A stretch of DNA of 64,000 bases from Gaoshiqia sediminis. Its GTDB lineage: Bacteria; Bacteroidota; Bacteroidia; Bacteroidales; Prolixibacteraceae. The stretch spans positions 365,229-429,228 of the forward strand of contig NZ_JAPAAF010000001.1 in NCBI RefSeq assembly GCF_025907915.1, written 5' to 3'. This document shows, in pieces, positions 9,410 to 18,015 of this stretch. The notes under the pieces were generated by a model. The model worked only from the letters and a program-made list of their open reading frames with translations, had not been told where the DNA came from and searched no databases. Numbering within the stretch: position 1 is the stretch's first letter; each line of letters starts with the position of its first letter. The position numbers were made by a program, and so were the translations under genes.

Positions 9410-10636
9410 TTATCTCAGCTTCAACTTGAGCTTTCCCATATCTTCGCTAATCTTTTTCTCCAACACTTTGGCATAGATTTGTGTCGTTGAAATGCTTTTA
9501 TGTCCCAACACCTGACTAACTGTTTCAATAGGAACGCCGTTACTCAAAGTTACTGTTGTGGCAAAAGTGTGACGGGCCAAATGAAAAGTCAGATTCTTTT
9601 TAATACCGCATAAATCCGCAATCTCTTTCAGATAACAGTTCAGCTTTTGATTTGAGATTAACGGGAATATCTTCTCCCTGCTGATTGATTTGGGATGTTT
9701 CTTACACTTGTTAGCAATTTCCAGTGCTTTGGGTAGGAGCGGTATTCTCAGCTTCGTATCTGTTTTTTGCCTTTTTGAAAAGATCCAATATTGGCCATCT
9801 ATTCCCAAACTGATTTCATCCGGACATAGATTAATGGCATCGATATAAGAAAGGCCGGTGTAGCAACTGAAAACAAAAACATCCCTCACAATTTGTAACC
9901 GTTCGACTTTGAGCTTTTTGTTTTCAATGGCATGGAGTTCTTTTTCCGTTAGAAACCCACGGTCAACTTTGCGAAAGCTCAGTTTATAGGAATCAAATGG
10001 ATTCTGAGTTATCCAGCCCAGGCGAAACCCGAGGTTAGTCATTTTGCGAAATCGTTCCTGGTGTTTCATCACCCCGTTGTTCCCAATAGGCTTCTGGTGA
10101 TCCAATGGCTGATAATTTCTCAGGAAATATTCAAAATCAGTAATAAACTTGTAGTTGACCTGTACCAGATAAATATCCGAAGCCTTGAATTTCTGTTTCA
10201 GAAACCGCTCCAGGTATCTTTTTGTCGTGTAATAATTCTTCATCGTCCCGGGGGAAAGGACACTGGCTTGCGTGGTATTGTGATAATCCACCAGTTCGAT
10301 CAGTGTATGTTCGTCAGAATCACCCAGGAAAAGCGCCTTAATATTTTCCGGGGTAATCTTCTCTTTGTTGATCTGCAACTCCCGGTAAGCATCGGTCAGT
10401 TGCGAACGGACATGCTCCAAATAACTGTTAAACTTTTTGGCTTCCGGACTAAAGCCCTTTGCCATTCCGCGGGCTTTATTCCATTCTTCAACTACAATGG
10501 TTTTCTTCAGGGAAATCTCAATCCGGCGGGTCTCTACGGTAATTCTGGCATAAACGAGCGCCTTGTCTTTGTCCTTCTTACCAGTCCGGATAATAAACTG
10601 GATACCAAAGGTGTGGGTTGTTTTCATATCATTCAA
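9410..10636 (-). CDS. IntDOT-like tyrosine recombinase/integrase
   Basis: Site-specific recombinase of the Bacteroidota integrase family. The 408 residues have an arm-binding N-terminal domain (about 8-95), a SAM-like core-binding domain (about 108-205) and a catalytic domain (about 225-395). Visible catalytic residues are H352-x-x-R355, H379 and the nucleophile Y388. The box I position that is normally arginine is serine (T260-G-L-S263), the same substitution known in CTnDOT IntDOT. The gene lies on the 3' side of a tRNA-Pro gene, across a gap rich in repeated heptamers. That is the layout of an element integrated at a tRNA end. No other mobility genes are seen in the window. Confidence 0.93.
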   Translation of the reverse strand: MNDMKTTHTFGIQFIIRTGKKDKDKALVYARITVETRRIEISLKKTIVVEEWNKARGMAKGFSPEAKKFNSYLEHVRSQLTDAYRELQINKEKITPENIKALFLGDSDEHTLIELVDYHNTTQASVLSPGTMKNYYTTKRYLERFLKQKFKASDIYLVQVNYKFITDFEYFLRNYQPLDHQKPIGNNGVMKHQERFRKMTNLGFRLGWITQNPFDSYKLSFRKVDRGFLTEKELHAIENKKLKVERLQIVRDVFVFSCYTGLSYIDAINLCPDEISLGIDGQYWIFSKRQKTDTKLRIPLLPKALEIANKCKKHPKSISREKIFPLISNQKLNCYLKEIADLCGIKKNLTFHLARHTFATTVTLSNGVPIETVSQVLGHKSISTTQIYAKVLEKKISEDMGKLKLKLR

Positions 10637-10690
10637 TTTTTATCAGTTTAATCTGTTTTAACTGCTTCAGTTGAAAAACAAGGTCAAAAG

Positions 10691-10834
10691 ACTCACCGGA
10701 ACTCACCAAAACCGGTCAATAAGTATAGCCCATAATCACAAATATGACCTTTGTTAACAACTGAAAAACAAACGATTAATCCTTTCTGGTGAGTTCGAAG
10801 TTAAATAAAAAAAAGACTCACCGTTTAACTCACC
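10691..10834. repeat. five ACTCACC heptamers between integrase and tRNA-Pro
   Basis: The 301-base gap between the integrase start and tRNA-Pro (10637-10937) holds five exact copies of ACTCACC: direct at 10691, 10701, 10816 and 10828, and inverted at 10788-10794. Two pairs have almost the same context, AAAAGACTCACCG then AACTCACC. The string TGAAAAACAA also occurs twice (around 10662 and 10762). Short repeats next to an integrase and an att-like tRNA end are typical of integrase arm-type or excisionase binding sites. The function is inferred. Confidence 0.55.
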
Positions 10835-10880
10835 TGAATTGTGATATTTTCTGATATGAATTGATCTGACAAAAATCAAA

Positions 10881-10912
10881 AAAGCCTGTAAATCATACAA
10901 TTTACAGGCTTT
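10881..10912 (-). terminator. terminator of the tRNA-Ser/tRNA-Pro transcript
   Basis: A perfect 13-bp stem (10881-10893 with 10900-10912) has a 6-base loop. On the minus strand it is followed by a T-run. It lies 25 bases downstream of tRNA-Pro. Confidence 0.85.
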
Positions 10913-10937
10913 TAACTTCTTTTGATTTCCCAATCTG

Positions 10938-11012
10938 TCGGGATACCAGGATTCGAACCTGGGACCCCCTGCTCCCAAAGCAGGTGCGCTAGCCGGACTG
11001 CGCTACATCCCG
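10938..11012 (-). tRNA. tRNA-Pro (anticodon TGG)
   Basis: The 75-base minus-strand cloverleaf has acceptor stem CGGGATG/TATCCCG (one G-T pair), D-arm GCGC...GCGC, anticodon stem CCTGC/GCAGG with loop TTTGGGA (anticodon TGG), and T-arm CCAGG-TTCGAAT-CCTGG. The discriminator is A and CCA is not encoded. Its 3' end faces the integrase gene, so it is the candidate attachment site. Confidence 0.95.
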
Positions 11013-11024
11013 ATAATATTTTCT

Positions 11025-11112
<88 letters not shown>

Positions 11113-11187
11113 TTTCAAGCAGCTTTAATCTCTCACTTCATTCTATCATGCTTGGGCTGTGCTTTTCAGCCCCTTTGAACGTGCGTG

Positions 11188-11218
11188 CAAATATAGAACT
11201 ACTTTTTACTTCCACAAA
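11188..11218 (-). promoter_or_regulatory. promoter of the tRNA-Ser/tRNA-Pro operon
   Basis: On the minus strand TTTG (11218-11215), a 19-base spacer and TATATTTG (11195-11188) match the Bacteroidota housekeeping promoter TTTG-N19-TAnnTTTG exactly. The predicted start lies about 70 bases before tRNA-Ser. Confidence 0.8.
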
Positions 11219-11667
11219 ATTATTAAGGTAAAAAATAAAGGATTTTAAGCTGCTGACAAATGATGCGCTGAGTGTCAGTCAGAAAGAGTTCTGGATGAAA
11301 ATCATGTCCTTTTTACGGTAATTGATATGGGAAAGTTGTGGCATTACAGGGTGCTGGTTCAGATGTCTTTCTAAATCAGTAACATATTGTCGAATGTTAT
11401 AAAAACGTTGATTTTGCTTGGAAGGTAGCGATTTCGACCCTATCTTTGAATCAGAAATCGTTCTAACAAAGATATGATCCGCATTAATTCAAAATTGGCA
11501 AATTCAACAGTTTACATTAAACCGAGAAAGCTTTAGGAATGTAAAGACAGGCCTTGTAGTCCGGCGAATGCCGGATGAGTGGTTCGCTACCGATGGAAGT
11601 CTGACCGTTTCGGCACTCAAATCCTGTAATTCAGGGATTTTGCGCAATCGAATTAGTGCGGATTTTC
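11219..11667. other. 449-base gap, no supported gene
   Basis: No protein gene is supported between the tRNA promoter and the end of lnt. On the plus strand TTG (11418-11420), 20 bases and TATCTTTG (11441-11448) resemble a promoter that points at no gene. A facing TATCTTTG lies on the minus strand at 11474-11467. Small hairpins GTCCGGCGAATGCCGGA (about 11559-11575) and CCTGTAATTCAGG (about 11625-11637) look like decayed intergenic repeats. A short noncoding RNA is possible but unproven. Confidence 0.3.
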
Positions 11668-13275
11668 TTATTTTTTCAATTTCCCCATTCGCAGGTTTGC
11701 CAACAGAAGAAGCAGTAGCAATACAGACAAAAATGAGCTTATTCGGGCAATATAATCCCCAAAACGAACATAAAAAGTCAATTGGTTGTTTAGGTTCAGT
11801 GTCCCACGGAGGGCAGTTCTTTCCCACCAGCTCGTTTGTTGAATGATTTCTCCTCGTTGGTTAATAAAAGCTGATATTCCGGTGTTGGCCGACCGGGCGA
11901 TGCCCCGGCGCGTTTCGATAGCCCTCAATCGCGCAAATGATAAGTGCTGTCGGTGACCCGGTGTGTTCTTCCACCAGCCGTCATTGGTGATGATAACAAT
12001 TAAGCCCGCTCCTTTTTTTGTGAATTCGGTGACGTATGCTCCAAAAACTGACTCAAAACAAATAATGGGCGCTACCTGGTCACCTTCAGCTGATTTAAAA
12101 TTGGTTGGCTCAGGCTGTGTGCCCAAGCTGCCGGTGGTTCCACCCAGATCGATTATATAGTTTTCCAGAAAGGTCAGATATTTCGCGAACGGCATTTTTT
12201 CGACTCCGCTTACCAATATACTTTTATGATAGGTTTGAATACTATCACCTTGATTAATTAGCAAGGCTGCATTATAAAGATCATAATATTGCACGGAATC
12301 ATTCTCAAATTTTCGGGCAGTGGGCGGTATTTTATCAACGGGATCAAAAATCTTCCGGGTGGTAGCACCCATGATATAGTTTAGGTGAGGGGAGTGTTGT
12401 GTTCGTTGACGAAGCGGATTGATATAGGGATGATGGAGTATTTTGTCATTTTCATCCAAAAGGTGAAGAGCAGTTTCAGGGCCGACCACGTATTCTGTCG
12501 AAGCGGTTGTGAGCGAATCGGCCAAATTTACAAGCAAAGAAAGTTGCTTCTCCTGGCTCATCCCTGAGAATTTCTCCAGATATGGGTCGATGTTGGGCTG
12601 AAGGATAACAATTTCGCAACCACGGCCAGTCTCCCGATAATCATGGTATTGCCTCATCGAATAAATAATGGGAAGGGCCATTGCGATAGTCAGCCATGTT
12701 AGTTGCGGAATAACCCATTTAAATCCTTTCACCGAAATATATTTGTAAACTTGAAAAAACAATAGGTTCATAATCAGGATCCAAAGTGTTCCTCCAAAAA
12801 CACCCGTATATTCGTACCATTGTATCAGTTTCACCTGGTTAGCAAATCCGTTCCCCAAGCTAAGCCAGGGCCAGGCAATTTCCCAGTTGAAGTGAAGGTA
12901 TTCAAATGAAATCCAGAAAGTTACCAGCGAAAGGTTGGCTGTTCGTATATGGAAGCGTCGCTTCATGAGGTGAAAAAGCCACCAAACACCGGCCATAAAA
13001 GTGGCATTCAGAAAGACAATCAAGACGCCTCCTGCGAGTGTGGAATGAACAATCCACCAAGTGCTGAGAGCATTCCACAGCCAGAAACTCAGATAAGCAT
13101 ACCCGAAAAAGGCAATGCTGCTTTCGGTTTTGCGTTGTTGAAAGATGTGATCTTCAACGATCATTAAGGGCAGAAATGCCACAAATAAAATCCATCCGGG
13201 CATAAATCCGAGCCAAGGCAATGCCAGCAAAATGGCTGAAAAAGCTGCTAGGAGAATCAATTGGCTGTTTTTCAT
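11668..13275 (-). CDS. lnt: apolipoprotein N-acyltransferase
   Basis: Adds the third acyl chain to the N-terminal cysteine of lipoproteins in the inner membrane. The 535 residues have six or more hydrophobic segments in 1-210, then a periplasmic nitrilase-fold domain (about 220-485), then a last membrane segment before the basic tail. The triad is visible: E267 in VVGPE, K351 in YHKSILVSGVEKMPF, and C406 in PIICFES. The start ATG overlaps the stop of the upstream metallophosphoesterase gene (ATGA), so translation is coupled. A window with many lipoproteins fits a need for this enzyme. Confidence 0.95.
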   Translation of the reverse strand: MKNSQLILLAAFSAILLALPWLGFMPGWILFVAFLPLMIVEDHIFQQRKTESSIAFFGYAYLSFWLWNALSTWWIVHSTLAGGVLIVFLNATFMAGVWWLFHLMKRRFHIRTANLSLVTFWISFEYLHFNWEIAWPWLSLGNGFANQVKLIQWYEYTGVFGGTLWILIMNLLFFQVYKYISVKGFKWVIPQLTWLTIAMALPIIYSMRQYHDYRETGRGCEIVILQPNIDPYLEKFSGMSQEKQLSLLVNLADSLTTASTEYVVGPETALHLLDENDKILHHPYINPLRQRTQHSPHLNYIMGATTRKIFDPVDKIPPTARKFENDSVQYYDLYNAALLINQGDSIQTYHKSILVSGVEKMPFAKYLTFLENYIIDLGGTTGSLGTQPEPTNFKSAEGDQVAPIICFESVFGAYVTEFTKKGAGLIVIITNDGWWKNTPGHRQHLSFARLRAIETRRGIARSANTGISAFINQRGEIIQQTSWWERTALRGTLNLNNQLTFYVRFGDYIARISSFLSVLLLLLLLANLRMGKLKK

Positions 13276-14195
13276 GAAACGATGTGCAGGTTTTGCGAAT
13301 AGGCGATTGGCGTATTTTTTTCCACCTTGTCAAGAATGAAATCGATCCGGCCAGCCATAAGACCGCCCCAGCCAGCTTGGTTGACTATGATCCTTTTCCC
13401 ATCAGCATTTTTCATTTCCAGGGGGGCTTCTAAAAATGTATGGGTATGTCCGCCAATAATCAGGTCAGTGAAATGGGTTTCGCCTGCCAGTACCGTATCC
13501 GAAATCTTATTGTTCCGATAGCTCAGTCCCAGGTGCGAAAGGCAAATGACCAGATCGCATTTCTTTTCGTTTTTCAGGAACGACTCCATTTGGATGGTCG
13601 TTTTTACCGGGTCGAGATAAAGAGTGTCGCCATAGTTTTTCTTGCTGACCAATCCTTCCAACTCAATGCCCAATCCATACAAGCCAACTTTAATCCCTCT
13701 TTTGTGGAAAACTGCATATTTGGGGAAACGGTCATAAAGGGAAGTCTGCGAAAAATCGTAATTGCTCGAAATCAGCGGGAACCGCGCGAAATCGATCACA
13801 TTGCTGATTCCATCCAACCCATTGTCGAACTCGTGGTTGCCTATTGTTGAGGCGTCATAACCCATTTCCGACATCACTTTCAATATCAATTCGCCGTTGT
13901 AAAAGTTGAAGTAGGGCGTACCCTGAAACATGTCGCCGGCATCAAGCAGCAACACATTTTCGTTTTCCTGTCTGATTTGTTTGACCAGACCGGAAAGACG
14001 CGCCATTCCGCCTTGCCCGGCATAGGAAGGATCGGTGTCGGGGAAAGGGTCGATATGGCAGTGGATATCGTTGGTGTGAACGATGCTTAGGCGGATCAAA
14101 TCCTCTGCGGCCAATAATCGTTCGGGCAGGTTCATGAACGCTAATCCGGCAGACGCCCCGGCCAGTTGCCTGATAAATTTCCTTCGGCTATTCAT
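13272..14195 (-). CDS. UshA-type metallophosphoesterase (N-terminal half of split 5'-nucleotidase)
   Basis: Two-metal phosphoesterase like the N-terminal domain of 5'-nucleotidase/UshA. The start is taken at ATG 14195-14193 (MNSRRKFIRQLAGASAG), giving 307 residues. It has a strong ribosome-binding site (GGAGG) and yields a twin-arginine signal with RRKF, so export by Tat is likely. Metal-binding motifs are VHTNDIHCHIDPF, LLLDAGDMFQGTPY, TIGNHEFDNG and GGHTHTF. The UshA C-terminal domain is missing. It is encoded by the gene just upstream, which overlaps this one by 8 bases. An upstream in-frame start would run further into that gene and destroy the signal. Confidence 0.92.
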   Translation of the reverse strand: MNSRRKFIRQLAGASAGLAFMNLPERLLAAEDLIRLSIVHTNDIHCHIDPFPDTDPSYAGQGGMARLSGLVKQIRQENENVLLLDAGDMFQGTPYFNFYNGELILKVMSEMGYDASTIGNHEFDNGLDGISNVIDFARFPLISSNYDFSQTSLYDRFPKYAVFHKRGIKVGLYGLGIELEGLVSKKNYGDTLYLDPVKTTIQMESFLKNEKKCDLVICLSHLGLSYRNNKISDTVLAGETHFTDLIIGGHTHTFLEAPLEMKNADGKRIIVNQAGWGGLMAGRIDFILDKVEKNTPIAYSQNLHIVS

Positions 14196-14943
14196 AGTAG
14201 ATCCTCCCATCCAGTTTGGGTGAAATTGTTCGTCCCGTCTGATATTCGTTTCGCATGTGGTCAATAAAACAGTCCCGCAGTTTTATTCCGGTTTGAATAT
14301 ATTTTTTGCGATTCAGCAACATCGTCATCCCGTCGCCGCCCTCGGCCACATAATTATTGGTTACAACCCAGTAAAGGGCAGTATGGTTCAGTGGGTTTCC
14401 ATCAATTTCGAAGGTGCCAATTTTATTGTCTTGGATGCCTAATTTTATTCCCGAAACGCAATCACCTCCATTTGAGATCAGGCGCACTGCAAATTCATAC
14501 AAATCGGCCCCGGTGAGTTGAATCAGCACCATCTCATTTTCGAAAGGCATCAATTCAAATATTTTACCGACGGTAATTTCACCCTTCGGAAGCTGGGTGC
14601 GCAACCCTCCATAATTCAAATAAGCCAAGTCCGGCAAAGGCTGAAGCGGGTGCTTGTATGCGTACCGGCTACCTTCCTCTAATAGCAAATCGGCCAGGTA
14701 ATTGGTCAACAGGCTTTCCGGTTTCCCTTTTACCAGTTCAACTGTGCTGATGGCAATAATTTCCTGCATATCTGTTTCCAGGTTTTGTTTGTAGGGTGCA
14801 ACCAGTTGTACGATGGTTGAGTCGATGGTTGAAATGTTTTCATAATTCGGGATGTTCTGCATATGGATATCCTGAATAATCAGGGTACTTTTGCAGGATA
14901 GCAACCCAAAAATAAAGGCAATCAGAAGGAATGAATTTTTCAT
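14188..14943 (-). CDS. 5'-nucleotidase C-terminal domain lipoprotein
   Basis: Homolog of the substrate-specificity domain of UshA-type nucleotidases, made as a separate 251-residue lipoprotein (lipobox LLSC, Cys17). The domain has LAYLNYGGLRTQLPKGEITVG, FENEMVLIQLTGADLYEF and YWVVTNNYVAEGGDGM, all typical of the 5_nucleotid_C family. It precedes the Tat-exported catalytic half and overlaps it by 8 bases. The two presumably act together in the periplasm on nucleotides or related phosphoesters. The gene order (C-terminal domain first) shows this is not a simple frameshift of one gene. Confidence 0.9.
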   Translation of the reverse strand: MKNSFLLIAFIFGLLSCKSTLIIQDIHMQNIPNYENISTIDSTIVQLVAPYKQNLETDMQEIIAISTVELVKGKPESLLTNYLADLLLEEGSRYAYKHPLQPLPDLAYLNYGGLRTQLPKGEITVGKIFELMPFENEMVLIQLTGADLYEFAVRLISNGGDCVSGIKLGIQDNKIGTFEIDGNPLNHTALYWVVTNNYVAEGGDGMTMLLNRKKYIQTGIKLRDCFIDHMRNEYQTGRTISPKLDGRIYYE

Positions 14944-15059
14944 CCGTTATTTGTTTTTCAATATTTGTTGATAGTTTTATGCCCAAGGACTATAACCAGG
15001 GTTAAAATTAAATAAACATTGCAGGTGCACTTTCGTTTTTTATTTAAAATTAATTTTCG

Positions 15060-16121
15060 ATGAAAAGTTTAAAGGTAAAGATACTTAGCCGTCAATTATA
15101 TAGATTTTTCGCCATTGTTATATTGGCAACTGTTTTTTCTCCCTCACTTCGGGCGCAGGATTATTTAACAACGAAGGCCGAAAAAGGGGAGGGAATTTAT
15201 AGTTTATTGAAACGGTATAATTTACCCCCTGAGAAATACCTGAAAGAATTTATTGAGCTTAATCAGTCGAAATTGGGAAGAGACAACAGCTTGTATGACG
15301 GTCAAACTTACCGGCTTCCGGCCGTGAATAAAACAGATGCACCTGTGCCGGGCGTATCTGCAGCACCAGTTGCACCTGCATCCGGTGGAACCATCTATCC
15401 GATTTTTGGCGAAAAATATGAGCTTGTTGTTCCGGTAAGCGCCCAGTTGAATGGGGCCGTTTTTTACCTTGTTAGCGGTCATGGTGGCCCGGATCCGGGG
15501 GCTGTGGCCCATTATGACAACCATATTTTGTGTGAGGATGAATATGCATACGATGTGACCCTGCGTTTGGCACGCTCCCTGATTGAACGGGGGGCCTTGG
15601 TGTACATGATTACCCGCGACGAAAATGACGGGATTAGGGACGAGAGTTTCTTGAAGGCCGATAATGATGAAAGGTGTTACCCTAATTTGTCAATCCCCAG
15701 GAATCAGCTCAACCGTCTTCGCCAACGCAAAGATGCCGTGAACCAGTTGTATGTTCAAAATAAGGGTAAATCCCAGCGGTTGGTAATCATTCATGTCGAT
15801 TCGCGCAGTAAGCGTGAGAATATTGATGTATTTTTCTATCATGATAAATCAAGCAAAACCGGTAGAAAACTAGCTGTTAACTTGCAACAAACCTTCAAAG
15901 AAAAGTATGCCCGCCATCAACCTAACCGGGGATACCATGGCACTGTTTCCGATCGTAATTTGTACGTGCTGAAATATTCCTACCCCCCGGCAGTATTTAT
16001 TGAGTTGGGGAACATTAACCACCGGCGAGACCAGCAGCGTTTTATGATGGAAAACAACCGGCAGGCCCTGGCCAACTGGCTGGCTGATGGTCTGGTAAAA
16101 GACTACCAAAACAACAAATAA
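15060..16121 (+). CDS. N-acetylmuramoyl-L-alanine amidase with LysM-like domain
   Basis: Zinc amidase that cuts the lactyl-alanine bond of peptidoglycan. The 353 residues carry a signal peptide (to about 32, SLRAQ), a LysM-like region (about 36-87, KGEGIYSLLKRYNL and YDGQTYRLP) and an Amidase_3 domain (about 138-348). Zinc and catalytic residues are seen in VSGHGGPDPG, LCEDEYAYD, IIHVDSR and the late FIELGN glutamate. The domain carries a long insert relative to short AmiC-type enzymes. The stop shares one base with the next start (TAATG), so it is coupled to the DCC-family gene. Confidence 0.9.
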   Translation: MKSLKVKILSRQLYRFFAIVILATVFSPSLRAQDYLTTKAEKGEGIYSLLKRYNLPPEKYLKEFIELNQSKLGRDNSLYDGQTYRLPAVNKTDAPVPGVSAAPVAPASGGTIYPIFGEKYELVVPVSAQLNGAVFYLVSGHGGPDPGAVAHYDNHILCEDEYAYDVTLRLARSLIERGALVYMITRDENDGIRDESFLKADNDERCYPNLSIPRNQLNRLRQRKDAVNQLYVQNKGKSQRLVIIHVDSRSKRENIDVFFYHDKSSKTGRKLAVNLQQTFKEKYARHQPNRGYHGTVSDRNLYVLKYSYPPAVFIELGNINHRRDQQRFMMENNRQALANWLADGLVKDYQNNK

Positions 16122-16525
16122 TGACCTTGCCCGAAGGAAAAGTACTGGTTCTTTTTGACGGATATTGCTATTTATGCAGTTGGGTGGTGCAGAGGGTTTT
16201 GAAAGCGGATAAGACAGGGATTTTTCTTTTTGCCCCGATAAATAGCAAGACGGGAGAATTCTGGAAGAAGAAACTGAAAATAAGGACTCAGATGGATTCG
16301 GTTATTTTAGTGGAAGCGAATGGATATTTTCTTCGTTCGGAAGCTGCACTCAGAATTGCCGGGCGATTGGGTGGCTTTTGCTGGTTATTGCATATTATCA
16401 GGGTATTACCGTTGGGTTGGCGCGATAAATTATACGACTGGGTGGCCCGAAATCGCTTTCGTTGGTTTGGCCGGCGCGAAACGTGTTTCCTGCCTGAAAA
16501 TGGTGAGCAACACCGCTTTCTTTAA
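16121..16525 (+). CDS. DCC-family (DUF393) thiol-disulfide oxidoreductase-like protein
   Basis: A 134-residue protein of the DCC1/DUF393 family, named after its D-x-x-C-x-x-C motif near the N-terminus. Here this is FDGYCYLCSWVVQRVLKAD (D10, C13, C16). The rest has the usual FAPINSKTGEFW and SEAALRIAGRLGG...VLPLGWRDKLYDWVARNRFRWFG blocks. The biochemical role of the family is not firmly established; redox activity is only predicted from the cysteine pair. It is translationally coupled to the amidase upstream. Confidence 0.85.
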   Translation: MTLPEGKVLVLFDGYCYLCSWVVQRVLKADKTGIFLFAPINSKTGEFWKKKLKIRTQMDSVILVEANGYFLRSEAALRIAGRLGGFCWLLHIIRVLPLGWRDKLYDWVARNRFRWFGRRETCFLPENGEQHRFL

Positions 16526-17064
16526 ATTTCGAATTCGCCTTCTTCATATTGTCGGTAGCGACCTGCCAGGTGCCCAACCAGTTTGCTGATGTGTGCCACA
16601 GCTTGTGTGGTCGACGTACTGATTTCTTTTCCTTGAAGCTTGAGCAGCAGGATGCTGTACAGGGCTTGCAGGGCTACCTGGATGTCATTCGCCTCCATTT
16701 CGTTGCTTTTCAGCCTGAACTCGTCGATGATGGGTTTCGCCAGATGGTGCAGCGCCAGATATTTCGAATCGTTTGCTCCTTGCAGTAGCTGCAGGTGAAA
16801 ACGGTTCAACTCGTCAACCAGGTTTTTGATGAACTGAACATGGCCCTGTTGGGTGACTTGTTCTTTTTGCATCATCAGCACCAGGTTTTTATACCATTGG
16901 TAAATTTCCAAACGAGTATCATCATCGGTTTCAAACCTGGAAACGACGGTTTTGCCAATTTTGTCCAGGTCAAAATCAAGTGCCCGGAGCAAATCTTCCA
17001 CTTGCCAGAGGTAGAGGATGTATTCAGCAATATTTGTTTTTCTTTTTTCCTGAGCTATCAGCAT
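16522..17064 (-). CDS. DUF4924 family protein
   Basis: A 180-residue all-helical cytoplasmic protein matching my memory of DUF4924, a Bacteroidota-specific family without known function. Conserved blocks are IAQEKRKTNIAEYILYLWQVEDLLRA (about 3-28) and FRLKSNEMEANDIQVALQALYSILLLKLQGKEIS (about 115-148). The ATG at 17064-17062 is preferred over a TTG two codons earlier. It is the last gene of the rplY-pth-hslR run and starts 2 bases after hslR. It meets the DCC gene tail to tail with a 4-base overlap. Confidence 0.8.
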   Translation of the reverse strand: MLIAQEKRKTNIAEYILYLWQVEDLLRALDFDLDKIGKTVVSRFETDDDTRLEIYQWYKNLVLMMQKEQVTQQGHVQFIKNLVDELNRFHLQLLQGANDSKYLALHHLAKPIIDEFRLKSNEMEANDIQVALQALYSILLLKLQGKEISTSTTQAVAHISKLVGHLAGRYRQYEEGEFEI

Positions 17065-17066
17065 AA

Positions 17067-17447
17067 TCAATCAGTTTCAAAAAAATCGTCCAGGTCGCGG
17101 CGTTCTTTCTTGGTCGGCCGGCCGGTACCTCGTTCACGTTTCATCCAGATCATATTCTTCTGAACGTCCAAAATTGCGAGCTCTTCTTTTGGGGTGACAT
17201 CCAGCAGGTATTCGGAAGCCAGTTGTGCTCCAATCCTTTTTTCGATCAATCCAAGTACTTTGTAGCGATAAGTGACCGGGGATTTTTTTACATGCACAAT
17301 ATCTCCAATTTTCATAACACGCGATGGTTTTACCTGTATGTTGTCGATAACAACCCGGCCTTTCTTGCAGGCTTCGGTGGCAATGCTCCGTGTTTTGAAC
17401 ACGCGTGTTGCCCACAGCCATTTGTCCACTCGCACCTGGTTGTCCAT
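17067..17447 (-). CDS. S4-domain RNA-binding protein, Hsp15-like
   Basis: A 126-residue S4 RNA-binding protein of the HslR/Hsp15 type, which in E. coli rescues stalled 50S subunits carrying peptidyl-tRNA. The S4 fold is at the N-terminus: VRVDKWLWATRVFKTRSIA, CKKGRVVIDN, KPSRVMKIGDIV. The tail is very basic (RGTGRPTKKERRDLDDF). It starts 1 base after pth, whose product also acts on peptidyl-tRNA, so the pairing is functionally sensible. Confidence 0.88.
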   Translation of the reverse strand: MDNQVRVDKWLWATRVFKTRSIATEACKKGRVVIDNIQVKPSRVMKIGDIVHVKKSPVTYRYKVLGLIEKRIGAQLASEYLLDVTPKEELAILDVQKNMIWMKRERGTGRPTKKERRDLDDFFETD

Positions 17448-17448
17448 C

Positions 17449-18015
17449 TTATTTGCGTTTATTGTACTCGTTCATGGTTCGCTCAATGCCAATCGTTCCG
17501 TAGCTTTGTATGATTTCGATACAGGTATCGATTTTTTGCGGAAGTTCGGCTGCTTCATCTTTTTCCCATTCGCTAAGTACATAGTTTACCTGCTGCCCGC
17601 GTTTGAAATCGTCGCCAATGCCGAAGCGCAGACGCGCAAAATCATTTCGTCCGGTGGTTTCCTGGATGTTTTTCAATCCGTTGTGGCCGGCATCGCCACC
17701 TTTTGCCCGTAGCCGCAAGGTGCCAAAAGGCAGGGCCAGGTCGTCGGTGATCACGAGCAGGTTCTCAAACGGAATTTTTTCCTCTTTGAGCCAGTAATTC
17801 ACTGCCCGGCCACTCAGGTTCATGTACGTGGTCGGTTTTAAAAGAATAAAAGTCCGGGCTTTGAATTTATACTCGGCAACATATCCGTAACGGCGGTCGC
17901 TAAAAACAATATTGGACGCATCGGCAAGAGCGTCCAATATTTTAAACCCGATATTGTGCCGGGTATTTTCGTATTCTTTACCCGGATTTCCCAATCCAGT
18001 TATCAGATATTTCAT
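17449..18015 (-). CDS. pth: peptidyl-tRNA hydrolase
   Basis: Releases tRNA from peptidyl-tRNA that drops off the ribosome. At 188 residues it has the family's normal length. Active-site blocks are all present: GLGNPGKEYENTRHNIGF with catalytic H20, KPTTYMNLSG (Asn of the substrate pocket), VITDDLALPFG and RAKGGDAGHNGLKNI. It lies 85 bases downstream of rplY on the same strand. Confidence 0.96.
   Translation of the reverse strand: MKYLITGLGNPGKEYENTRHNIGFKILDALADASNIVFSDRRYGYVAEYKFKARTFILLKPTTYMNLSGRAVNYWLKEEKIPFENLLVITDDLALPFGTLRLRAKGGDAGHNGLKNIQETTGRNDFARLRFGIGDDFKRGQQVNYVLSEWEKDEAAELPQKIDTCIEIIQSYGTIGIERTMNEYNKRK

Noticed and set aside
10754..10978. 74-codon minus-strand open frame over tRNA-Pro
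   Set aside because: It runs across the tRNA gene and its terminator and has no homology cue.
13272..14943. Frameshifted single UshA gene
   Set aside because: The domain order is reversed relative to UshA, and each half has its own start, ribosome-binding site and export signal.
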